Below the pieces are notes generated by a model. It was given only the letters and a program-made list of their open reading frames with translations. It did not search any database and was not told where the DNA came from. A program made the position numbers and the translations under genes. From Chloroflexota bacterium (lineage in GTDB: Bacteria; Chloroflexota; Anaerolineae; Caldilineales; Caldilineaceae), in NCBI GenBank assembly GCA_003451595.1, contig DMDA01000042.1:10765-19478 (forward strand): a stretch of 8,714 nucleotides of DNA, in the 5' to 3' direction. Of this stretch, positions 1 to 5,236 are shown one piece after another. Each line of letters begins with the position of its first letter. The first letter of the stretch is position 1.

Positions 1-560
1 TCTACATCGAAGCCGCGACAATCGCGCATCCGCCCGGTGGCGGCGTCGAAGGGGATGTAGCGAAAGTCGATCTCTTTGTGGCGTAGCTCACGATGATCGG
101 CGTCCACGCCGGTGTCCAGCACGCAGACCGTGACGCCCTTGCCCTTGATGCCCAGGCGGTGTGCTTCGGCGACCCCGCTCAACACCGGCCATTGTGGCGC
201 CGCGCCGGGCAGGCGGACATAATCTTTGCCGCGTGTCGGGGTAGGCGCCGAGAGTTCCAGGTTGGGCATGATCAGGTACTCAGGCGTCAGCAATTCCTTG
301 GCCGAGCGTTCGAGCCTGGCGCTGTCGGTCTTGACGACGTAGGCGTCGAGGTAAGGCAACGCTTCGAAGGTATGTTCACGTTCTGGCGCTTCTTCACAAG
401 GCGAGGTCGGCGTTAAACCCAGGTCGGCTAAGCGTTCGCTCATGGTAGGTGTGGGGGCGGCGGCCACCAGCGCAGCGCGCGTTTCAGCAGCGGAGCTGTG
501 CGCGTGCTGGCTTTTGTCGATGCGGGGGGGGCGGCGTAGGGCAACAAATTTCTCGCTCAT
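1..560 (-). CDS. Subtilisin-family (S8) serine peptidase, N-terminal part, cut by window edge
   Basis: Only the first 186 codons are present; the reading frame is open to the left edge. Residues about 140-155 carry the aspartate motif of subtilases (VCVLDTGVDADH, catalytic Asp149). The sequence ends at CRGFDV, just where the histidine motif (GHGTH) would be expected, so His and Ser lie outside the window. Residues about 64-110 (LPYLDAYVVKT...YLIMPNLEL) resemble the end of an I9-type propeptide that folds and inhibits the protease until cleaved; this is inference. Residues 1-60 are polar, with no signal peptide, so export by the Sec route is not evident. The start ATG at 560 has only a weak GGA about 10 bases upstream; an in-frame ATG at codon 40 is an alternative but also lacks a Shine-Dalgarno. 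An 8-base C run (coding strand) covers codons 10-13. Transcribed divergently from the exporter pair. Peptidase class is confident; substrate unknown. Confidence 0.88.
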   Translation of the reverse strand, partial: MSEKFVALRRPPRIDKSQHAHSSAAETRAALVAAAPTPTMSERLADLGLTPTSPCEEAPEREHTFEALPYLDAYVVKTDSARLERSAKELLTPEYLIMPNLELSAPTPTRGKDYVRLPGAAPQWPVLSGVAEAHRLGIKGKGVTVCVLDTGVDADHRELRHKEIDFRYIPFDAATGRMRDCRGFDV

Positions 561-610
561 GCAAAGTCAGTCCAATTCCGTGATGGCAGCGAATCTGGCT
601 GTCTCATTTC

Positions 611-639
611 ATTTTGCCACAGGCATGGCGTGTATTCAA
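611..639 (-). promoter_or_regulatory. Candidate promoter of the S8 peptidase gene
   Basis: Reading the minus strand, TTGAAT (639-634) and CAAAAT (616-611) are separated by exactly 17 bp, each matching four of six sigma-70 consensus positions. The start codon at 560 would lie about 45 nt downstream of the predicted transcription start. This rests only on consensus matching; the host's housekeeping promoter preference is not known from this window. Confidence 0.35.
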
Positions 640-669
640 GCGTTCTTGCCTTCGCAACGCGCTTCAAAG

Positions 670-708
670 TTGACAAGACGCGTTCAGAGATGGCGTCTGG
701 TGTAGAAT
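670..708 (+). promoter_or_regulatory. Possible regulatory region upstream of the exporter pair
   Basis: A perfect TTGACA (670-675) and a good TAGAAT (703-708) lie upstream of the first exporter gene, but 27 bp apart, too far for an ordinary sigma-70 promoter. Between them is a dyad, AGACGC (676-681) and GCGTCT (693-698), 11 bp apart. It could be an operator in a distorted promoter or a chance arrangement. No regulator gene is adjacent. Confidence 0.2.
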
Positions 709-762
709 ACGGGACGATATTGGCGCCTGCAATTACAGCAAATGCAAAGGTATTGAGCACAG

Positions 763-1698
763 ATGAATTCAGCTTCGATACATGGTATGAGGGGCTTTGG
801 ATTGGTGTTGGCAGCGGCAGTCTGTTGGGGGACGACCGGCACGGCGCAGGTATTTGCGCCGGATGGCGCCACACCACTGGCGGTTGGGGCGCTGCGGCTA
901 CTGATTGGCGGCAGTGCACTGTTGCTATTCGCAGTGGGGCGGCGGCAGTTGCGCTGGCGCGGATGGCCGCCTGCTGCCACTGCAACGGCGATCGGCGCCA
1001 TCGCAGGCTATCAACTTTTCTTCTTTGCGGGTGTAGCGCGCACCGGCGTGGCCGTCGGCACGGTGGTCGCCATTGGCGCGGCGCCGGTGTTGGCCGGGGT
1101 GATGGGGTTGCTATTTCTGGGAGAACGACCGACGCGGCGTTGGCTGGCGGCGACGCTGCTGGCTGTGATGGGGTGTACATTGCTGATTACAACGGGCAGT
1201 AACGTCACAGGCGACGACGTGCGGATCGACCTGGTCGGCGTCATCCTGGCGATTGGCGCCGGCGCCGCATACGCGCTCTACACGATTGCCAGCAAGGACT
1301 TGCTACGCGTTCAACCACCCGATGCGGTGACGGCAGTTGCTTTCTTTGGCGGGGCAATGCTGTTGGCGCCGCTGTTTTTCTTCGTCGATCTGACGTGGCT
1401 GGCGCAGCCGCAAGGGGTGTTGGTGGCGTTACATCTAGGGTTGGTGACGACGGCGCTGGCGTACATGCTCTATATTCGCGGCTTGCTGACGCTGCCTACG
1501 GCGACGGCGGTGACGCTGGCGCTGGCGGAGCCATTGACGGCAGCGTTGTTGGGCACGCTCGTCCTTGGCGAGCGGCTGAGCGTGCCCGCGCAGGTGGGGA
1601 TGGCGCTGGTCTTTGCCGGGCTGATTGTGTTGACAACAAGTGTGCGACGGCGTCAAGTCGCCGTCGCACCAACTACCAAACCTACACTTCACCGATAA
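763..1698 (+). CDS. EamA-family drug/metabolite transporter (DMT), 311 aa
   Basis: An inner-membrane exporter of the 10-TM drug/metabolite transporter superfamily; substrates of such proteins include amino acids and other small metabolites, and none can be assigned here. The protein is two EamA repeats of five hydrophobic helices: roughly residues 10-145 and 155-295. The repeats end in the family's hallmark acidic motif, seen twice as LGER (119-122 and 268-271). The first helix has the common CWGTTG pattern (21-26). The C-terminal tail (295-311) is basic and polar, probably cytoplasmic. Length is normal for the family (about 290-310). ATG 763 follows AAAGG at 746-750 with 12 bases between; an ATG at 787 is possible but has no visible ribosome-binding site. 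The stop is 17 bp before the start of a second exporter, suggesting co-transcription. Confidence 0.9.
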   Translation: MNSASIHGMRGFGLVLAAAVCWGTTGTAQVFAPDGATPLAVGALRLLIGGSALLLFAVGRRQLRWRGWPPAATATAIGAIAGYQLFFFAGVARTGVAVGTVVAIGAAPVLAGVMGLLFLGERPTRRWLAATLLAVMGCTLLITTGSNVTGDDVRIDLVGVILAIGAGAAYALYTIASKDLLRVQPPDAVTAVAFFGGAMLLAPLFFFVDLTWLAQPQGVLVALHLGLVTTALAYMLYIRGLLTLPTATAVTLALAEPLTAALLGTLVLGERLSVPAQVGMALVFAGLIVLTTSVRRRQVAVAPTTKPTLHR

Positions 1699-1715
1699 TC
1701 ATTTGCAGGTTTCTT

Positions 1716-2663
1716 ATGGTGCGACTGCTTGGCGTGGGGTTGTTGGCTGCTCTGTTTTTTAGCAGCACCTTCATTCTCAACCGGGCGATGAGCCTGGAGG
1801 GTGGGCACTGGGTCTGGTCGGCGGCGTTGCGCTACGTGTGGATGAGCGCCTTTCTGATCGCTGGGCCGCTGGTGATCGGGCGCGTCCGGCTGTTGCTTGA
1901 TGCCTTGCGCCTGCTTCGCTCCTACTGGCGTTTCTGGCTGATGGCGGGCACGATTGGCTTTGGCGTTTTCTACGCGGGCGTCACCTTTGCGGCTTCGTAT
2001 GCGCCGGCGTGGGTGGTGGCGACGACGTGGCAGATTACCGTGCTGGCTTCCCCGTTGGTGTTGCTGGCGTATGGGCGCCGCGTCCCACTGCGCGGCGTGA
2101 TGTTTACCGCACTGATCTTCCTGGGGATTGTGCTGGTCAATGTTGGTCAGGTGGAGGCGGCGGACTGGAGCATCGTTTGGCGGGGCGCGCTGCCGGTGAT
2201 GATCGCAGCATTTGCCTATCCTGCCGGTCTGCAGATGGTCTGGGAAGCGCGCGCTGGCGGCCATACCTGGCTGCCCCATATCGTTGCCCCGGTGCTAGAC
2301 GACAGCTTTGCGCGCGTATTGCTGCTGACGCTTGGCTCGCTGCCGTTCTGGCTGGTTGCTCTGATCGTGACGCAGCCGCCGCCCCCAACTGCTGGACAGT
2401 GGCTGAGCACAGCGTTTGTGGCGTTGCTCTCTGGGGTGATTGCCACCAGTCTTTTTGTCTATGCCCGTCATCAGGCGCGCAACGCCTATGAATTGGCGGC
2501 AGTGGACGCAACTCAAGCGGGTGAGGTGCTTTTTGCACTGGTCGGCGATGTGCTGCTATTGGGCGGCGCGCTACCTGATCCGCTGGCGTTCAGTGGTATT
2601 GGGTTGACGATCCTGGGATTGGTGCTGTACTTGCTGGCGCAAGGCAAGCCACGCGCGACTTGA
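1716..2663 (+). CDS. Multidrug resistance efflux transporter family protein (EmrE-like DMT), 315 aa
   Basis: A second DMT-superfamily membrane protein, of a different family from its neighbour: the N-terminal pattern FFSSTFILNRAMSLEGGHWVW (about 14-34) and the C-terminal ATQAGEVLFALVGDVLLL (265-282) recall the group annotated as putative multidrug resistance efflux transporters (PF13536), which I recognise by sight only. About ten hydrophobic helices are visible, for example 3-18, 38-56, 74-92, 102-118, 128-143, 157-175, 200-218, 231-250, 268-284 and 290-308. The reading frame is open further upstream inside the preceding gene, but ATG 1716 is chosen because it starts exactly at the first helix, follows the stop of the upstream gene by 17 bp, and has CAGG a few bases upstream. 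Function as efflux pump is family inference; substrate unknown. Convergent with the glycosyltransferase gene 41 bp downstream; I see no clear terminator in that gap. Confidence 0.85.
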   Translation: MVRLLGVGLLAALFFSSTFILNRAMSLEGGHWVWSAALRYVWMSAFLIAGPLVIGRVRLLLDALRLLRSYWRFWLMAGTIGFGVFYAGVTFAASYAPAWVVATTWQITVLASPLVLLAYGRRVPLRGVMFTALIFLGIVLVNVGQVEAADWSIVWRGALPVMIAAFAYPAGLQMVWEARAGGHTWLPHIVAPVLDDSFARVLLLTLGSLPFWLVALIVTQPPPPTAGQWLSTAFVALLSGVIATSLFVYARHQARNAYELAAVDATQAGEVLFALVGDVLLLGGALPDPLAFSGIGLTILGLVLYLLAQGKPRAT

Positions 2664-2704
2664 GAGTCTGTTTGATGCTTCCCTGCTTTTGGCGTTACTT
2701 ACCG

Positions 2705-3838
2705 TCAGAGGTGGTAATCTGTAGTTTTTCGTGTAGCCAAATCAAGCAATTCATGCAAAACACCTCGCGCTAAATCAACCAAAAACCAACGCTCCACCAA
2801 CGCCTGACCGTGTCGCGCCAGGCGTTGCCATAGCTCATCATCCTTATAGAGACGCACGACTGCCGCAGCAAAGTCAGCAGGCGTGGCCGCGATCAGGGCA
2901 TCCACGTCAGGGCGGGCGTGGATGCCTTCGGCAGCAATGGGCGTCATGACGACGGGCAGGCCGTAGCCCATCGCCTCCAGTACTTTACCTTTGACGCCAG
3001 CGCCAAAGCGCAGCGGCGCAATCGCTATACGGCTGGCAGCATAAAAGGGCGCCAGGTCGGGCACATGCCCGGTGACGATCACATCGGGCGCCGCCAACGC
3101 GCTCACTTCGGCCACCGGCAGCCCAACCAGTCGGACGACTGCGTCCGGCAGATGTGGTCGCACCTGTGGCCAGATGTCGGCGACAAAGTGTTGCGCTGCA
3201 TCGCGATTGGGCATGTGCACGAAGTTGCCGACAAAGAGCAGGTCGCGGCGTCCTGCTGCACCACCTGACGCGGGCATGACGGTATGGATGTTGGAGAGCA
3301 CGCGCACCTGGGCGGTGGGGCATAGGCGCTGGAGGAGTTCCGCTTCTTCGGGGGTCACCACCAATGTATAGTCAGCGGCGGCAGCGGTCTGGAGCTGACG
3401 CGCTTGCACGGTGCGCGCTTGCTGGAGCAGGGCCTCATTGCGGCGAAGTCGAGCCGCGCGCAACATGCTGACGAAAGTGAGTTCGATGGTGTCGAAAACA
3501 ATGGTGGCGTTGGGAACGCGGCGACGCAGTTCGGTCATAAAAGTGGGCGTCGATGGCACAAGCGCCAGGAGAATCACATCGAAATCAGCGGCGACGGTGT
3601 CCAGGTAGGTCAACGGTGAGATCGGGCCAACCGCCTCAACATGGTTAGCGGCCAACAACGCACGCGCCTCGTCAAGCCGTGCGGTATAGGCAGGATGAAA
3701 GACATGGCCGGTAGCGAGATTGGTGACACTCCACCCCAGATCGAGCACAGCCTGCATGATGCGCAGACTACGCAGCGACGCGCCATCCAGATCGGGCAGT
3801 GGAAACGTATGTGTGATTGCGAGAAGTCGGTGTGTCAC
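2705..3838 (-). CDS. GT-B glycosyltransferase (group 1 / GT4-like), 377 aa
   Basis: A probable sugar transferase using a nucleotide-sugar donor, likely in cell-surface polysaccharide or glycolipid synthesis; acceptor and donor cannot be read from sequence. The N-terminal Rossmann-like half starts LLAITHTFPLPDLDGASLRS (about 5-24), a glycine-bearing acceptor-side loop typical of these enzymes. The second half opens with LLFVGNFVHMPNRDA (200-214). The donor-binding segment is RFGAGVKGKVLEAMGYGLP (277-295), where Lys284 and Glu288 fit the conserved G-x-K-x-x-E-A pattern of GT-B enzymes. The frame is open back to a GTG at 3934, but GTG 3838 is preferred: it begins just before the first beta strand, has GGGGA nine bases upstream, and leaves room for a promoter of the divergent csp gene. 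The gene stands alone with no other polysaccharide genes nearby. Family is confident, role is inferred. Confidence 0.87.
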   Translation of the reverse strand: MTHRLLAITHTFPLPDLDGASLRSLRIMQAVLDLGWSVTNLATGHVFHPAYTARLDEARALLAANHVEAVGPISPLTYLDTVAADFDVILLALVPSTPTFMTELRRRVPNATIVFDTIELTFVSMLRAARLRRNEALLQQARTVQARQLQTAAAADYTLVVTPEEAELLQRLCPTAQVRVLSNIHTVMPASGGAAGRRDLLFVGNFVHMPNRDAAQHFVADIWPQVRPHLPDAVVRLVGLPVAEVSALAAPDVIVTGHVPDLAPFYAASRIAIAPLRFGAGVKGKVLEAMGYGLPVVMTPIAAEGIHARPDVDALIAATPADFAAAVVRLYKDDELWQRLARHGQALVERWFLVDLARGVLHELLDLATRKTTDYHL

Positions 3839-3918
3839 TTGACGGAATCCCCAAATGCTCGTATAGTGCGACGATGGTCTACACAGTGGCGTGGAACCGC
3901 TATGTGTCCACGAAATGG

Positions 3919-3942
3919 TTGACAATGACACCACTGTATCAT
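3919..3942 (+). promoter_or_regulatory. Candidate promoter elements upstream of csp
   Basis: A perfect TTGACA (3919-3924) is followed by TATCAT (3937-3942), which matches five of six positions of the -10 consensus, but the spacer is only 12 bp. No better -10 is found 16-18 bp from TTGACA (ATGCGC, TGCGCT). So either only one of the two hexamers is used or neither is. The resulting leader would be short (about 20-25 nt), unlike the long thermosensing leader of E. coli cspA. Confidence 0.3.
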
Positions 3943-3969
3943 GCGCTTCAGGAAAAGGAGAAGTGAAAA

Positions 3970-4194
3970 ATGAGTGAGCGCGTTACCGGCGTCGTCAAAT
4001 GGTTCAATGACGCTAAGGGCTACGGGTTTATCTCGCCGGATGGCGGCGGAGAAGATGTATTTGTGCATTTTTCGGCAGTTGCCGGCAATGGCTTCAAGAG
4101 TCTGGCTGAGGGGCAGCGAGTCGAGTTTACGATTGAACAAGGAGCAAAAGGCGTGGCGGCATCGAACGTAGTCAAACTAGGCGGCGTAGCTTAA
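3970..4194 (+). CDS. csp: Cold-shock protein (CspA family, single CSD domain), 74 aa
   Basis: A small cytoplasmic nucleic-acid-binding protein with one five-stranded OB-fold cold-shock domain. It binds single-stranded RNA and DNA and typically acts as an RNA chaperone that melts secondary structure in mRNA. Both signature motifs are intact: RNP1 KGYGFI (16-21) and RNP2 VFVHF (30-34), and the protein opens with the usual GVVKWFNDAKG (7-17). Length is slightly above the usual 65-70 residues because of an extra GGG (25-27) after the RNP1 strand and a short C-terminal tail. ATG 3970 has a strong Shine-Dalgarno AAGGAG at 3955-3960, nine bases upstream. The TAA stop shares its last A with the ATG of the slyD-like gene, so the two are one translational unit. 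Whether it is cold-induced cannot be seen. Confidence 0.95.
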   Translation: MSERVTGVVKWFNDAKGYGFISPDGGGEDVFVHFSAVAGNGFKSLAEGQRVEFTIEQGAKGVAASNVVKLGGVA

Positions 4195-4694
4195 TGAACG
4201 GGAAGAATCTGGTCGTCGCCGACAACACAGTGGTGCGAATCGAGTATTCGCTGACGTTGCAAGATGGAGAAGTGATTGACAGTTCCGCCGAAGATGGCCC
4301 CCTTGAGTTCCTGCAAGGTGCACAAGAGATCATCCCTGGTCTAGAAGCTGCGCTATACGGCATGAGCGTGGGTGAACGCAAGGAAGTCGTCGTGACGCCC
4401 GACCTCGCCTATGGCGAGTATGATCCAGACGATTACCAGGTGCTGCCATTGGATGCTTTCGAGGAAGGCGTCGAGTTGGAGCCTGGGATGGAGATCGAAT
4501 TTGTCGACGAGGAAAGCGGGGAGCCGATCACCGGCTATATTAGCGAGATTCAACCGAACGCGGTTGTGATTGACTTTAATCACTGGCTGGCGGGTGAGAC
4601 GCTGCATTTCGATGTCAAGGTGGTTGGCATCCGGCCTGCCCTGCCCGATGAGGTCGCGCATGGGCACGCACACAGTGGAGATCACCATCATTGA
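4194..4694 (+). CDS. slyD: SlyD-like FKBP-type peptidyl-prolyl cis-trans isomerase, 166 aa
   Basis: A cytoplasmic prolyl isomerase and folding chaperone. The FKBP domain is in two parts, residues about 12-72 (VVRIEYSLTLQDGEVIDSS, then LEFLQGAQEIIPGLEAAL, which contains the conserved I-P-G-L turn, and a VTPDLAYGEYDP segment) and about 122-146 (NAVVIDFNHWLAGETLHFDV, closing strands). Between them, about 73-121, lies the insert-in-flap domain that gives SlyD proteins their chaperone activity. The tail at 156-166 (HGHAHSGDHHH) has six histidines, a short version of the metal-binding tail of E. coli SlyD, so nickel or other divalent-metal binding is plausible but inferred. The start overlaps the csp stop by one base; its own ribosome-binding signal is weak (AGG about 12 bases upstream), which fits translational coupling. 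Followed by an inverted repeat and an intrinsic terminator. Confidence 0.93.
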   Translation: MNGKNLVVADNTVVRIEYSLTLQDGEVIDSSAEDGPLEFLQGAQEIIPGLEAALYGMSVGERKEVVVTPDLAYGEYDPDDYQVLPLDAFEEGVELEPGMEIEFVDEESGEPITGYISEIQPNAVVIDFNHWLAGETLHFDVKVVGIRPALPDEVAHGHAHSGDHHH

Positions 4695-4702
4695 TAGAAA
4701 AT

Positions 4703-4742
4703 CGCCTTGTCCAGAAGGCGTTAGCGGTTTCTGGACAAGGCG
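4703..4742 (+). repeat. Perfect 14-bp inverted repeat with a nested alternative hairpin, behind slyD
   Basis: CGCCTTGTCCAGAA (4703-4716) pairs perfectly with TTCTGGACAAGGCG (4729-4742) across a 12-nt loop. The loop begins so that a second copy of AAGGCG (4715-4720) can instead pair with CGCCTT (4703-4708), giving a 6-bp stem with a 6-nt loop. The long stem should win thermodynamically. No T run follows, so it is not a standard intrinsic terminator; the true terminator lies 30 bp further on. It may protect the 3' end of the csp-slyD mRNA or be a protein-binding palindrome. Confidence 0.8.
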
Positions 4743-4771
4743 TCGCACAGTAGGAGGCCAGTAGAAGAAAC

Positions 4772-4802
4772 AAAAAGACGCCGGTGCGCTGGCGTCTTTT
4801 TT
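4772..4802. terminator. Bidirectional intrinsic terminator between slyD and the 66-aa gene
   Basis: AAAAAGACGCC (4772-4782) pairs perfectly with GGCGTCTTTTT (4791-4801) around an 8-nt loop. The plus strand ends in six Ts (4797-4802) and the minus strand in five Ts, so the same hairpin can stop transcription from slyD (plus) and from the small gene at 4832-5032 (minus). Its place between two convergent genes fits exactly. Confidence 0.92.
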
Positions 4803-4831
4803 GTTCAATCTGCTTCCATGCGTGAAGCGGA

Positions 4832-5032
4832 TTATGCCTTTTTCTTCAAGACTGGCAGGCCATTCTTACTTTCACTGGCTTCATAGCCAGCGGGCAAGGC
4901 TTCCAGCGCGCCATCTTTCACTTCTTTGGCAAAAAAGTAGATGGTTTGTTCTTTGCCATTTTTCAGTGTCGTCACGCGAGCGTGTAGGTAGTAGGTGTTG
5001 CCCTTCGAATTCGTATACGCGAACGCACTCAT
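4832..5032 (-). CDS. Small basic protein of unknown function, 66 aa
   Basis: I do not recognise a named family. The protein reads as a compact domain: aromatic-rich strands NTYYLHARVTTL (12-23) and QTIYFFAKEV (29-38), then a turn with LPAGYEASES (46-55) and a basic tail NGLPVLKKKA (57-66). There is no signal peptide or membrane helix, so it is probably cytoplasmic. The pattern of alternating aromatic/hydrophobic residues, lysine-glycine turns and conserved-looking LPAGYE suggests a real, constrained protein that could bind nucleic acid or another protein; this is inference. ATG 5032 is chosen over an upstream in-frame start at 5077 because it has an excellent Shine-Dalgarno (AAGGAGA, plus-strand 5041-5047) eight bases upstream. 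It appears monocistronic, with a candidate promoter about 105 bp upstream and the shared terminator 30 bp downstream. It lies behind the ABC operon on the same strand but 204 bp away. Confidence 0.82.
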   Translation of the reverse strand: MSAFAYTNSKGNTYYLHARVTTLKNGKEQTIYFFAKEVKDGALEALPAGYEASESKNGLPVLKKKA

Positions 5033-5137
5033 GGTTTTTGTCTCCTTTACACAATACGTTCCCAAGGATCCAGCCAACGGTATGAGAAAGCCGGCTGGTC
5101 AGGCAAGCGAACGATGCAAGCAGCCTGAACGAAACTC

Positions 5138-5166
5138 ATTCTAGCATGACATCTCCAGAGAGGAAA
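5138..5166 (-). promoter_or_regulatory. Candidate promoter of the 66-aa gene
   Basis: On the minus strand an extended -10, TGCTAGAAT (core TAGAAT, plus-strand 5138-5143), is preceded 17 bp upstream by TTTCCT (5161-5166), a weak -35 with three of six matches. Extended -10 promoters tolerate weak -35 boxes. The predicted leader is about 100 nt. Consensus matching only. Confidence 0.4.
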
Positions 5167-5210
5167 GCTCCTGCTGCTCTGGAAATCAGACGAAAGCGCG
5201 ACATCTTTTC

Positions 5211-5233
5211 GCCGTGCTAGCTGAACGCACGGC
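5211..5233 (-). terminator. Stem-loop immediately after the ABC operon, possible terminator
   Basis: GCCGTGC and GCACGGC form a perfect 7-bp stem with a 9-nt loop, starting three bases beyond the stop codon of the ATPase gene. In the operon's direction (minus) it is followed by GAAAAG and not by a U run, so it is not a textbook intrinsic terminator for that strand; on the plus strand it is followed by ATTTTAG. It may mark the 3' end of the mRNA with factor-dependent termination or processing. Confidence 0.45.
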
Positions 5234-5236
5234 ATT

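Noticed and set aside
557..1180. Long minus-strand open frame of 207 codons over the exporter gene
   Set aside because: Proline/arginine-rich antisense shadow of the EamA gene with no recognisable domain and no ribosome-binding site; high GC content produces such frames.
1395..1715. A 107-residue upstream extension of the second exporter inside the first exporter gene
   Set aside because: It is out of frame with a well-supported EamA gene, rich in Gly/Ala/Arg shadow sequence, and the second protein begins naturally at ATG 1716.
2009..2491. Plus-strand frame of 160 codons within the second exporter
   Set aside because: Out-of-frame shadow of a membrane protein gene, with composition typical of a shifted frame and no start signals.
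2664..2704. Short repeat TTACC...GGTAA (about 2698-2716) between the convergent exporter and glycosyltransferase genes as a terminator
   Set aside because: Only a 5-bp AT-rich stem without a T run, and it overlaps the glycosyltransferase coding end.
3839..3934. A 32-residue N-terminal extension of the glycosyltransferase from a GTG at 3934
   Set aside because: The extension is low-complexity and polar, has no family resemblance, would cover the csp promoter region, and a better start with a ribosome-binding site exists at 3838.
4194..4742. A His-tag-like tail on slyD as a cloning artefact
   Set aside because: Interspersed histidines at the C-terminus are natural in SlyD proteins, and the flanking genomic context is continuous.
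4752..4757. Perfect AGGAGG between slyD and its terminator, suggesting a hidden small gene
   Set aside because: No ATG, GTG or TTG occurs within a usable distance on the plus strand; the next GTG is 26 bases away, inside the terminator loop.
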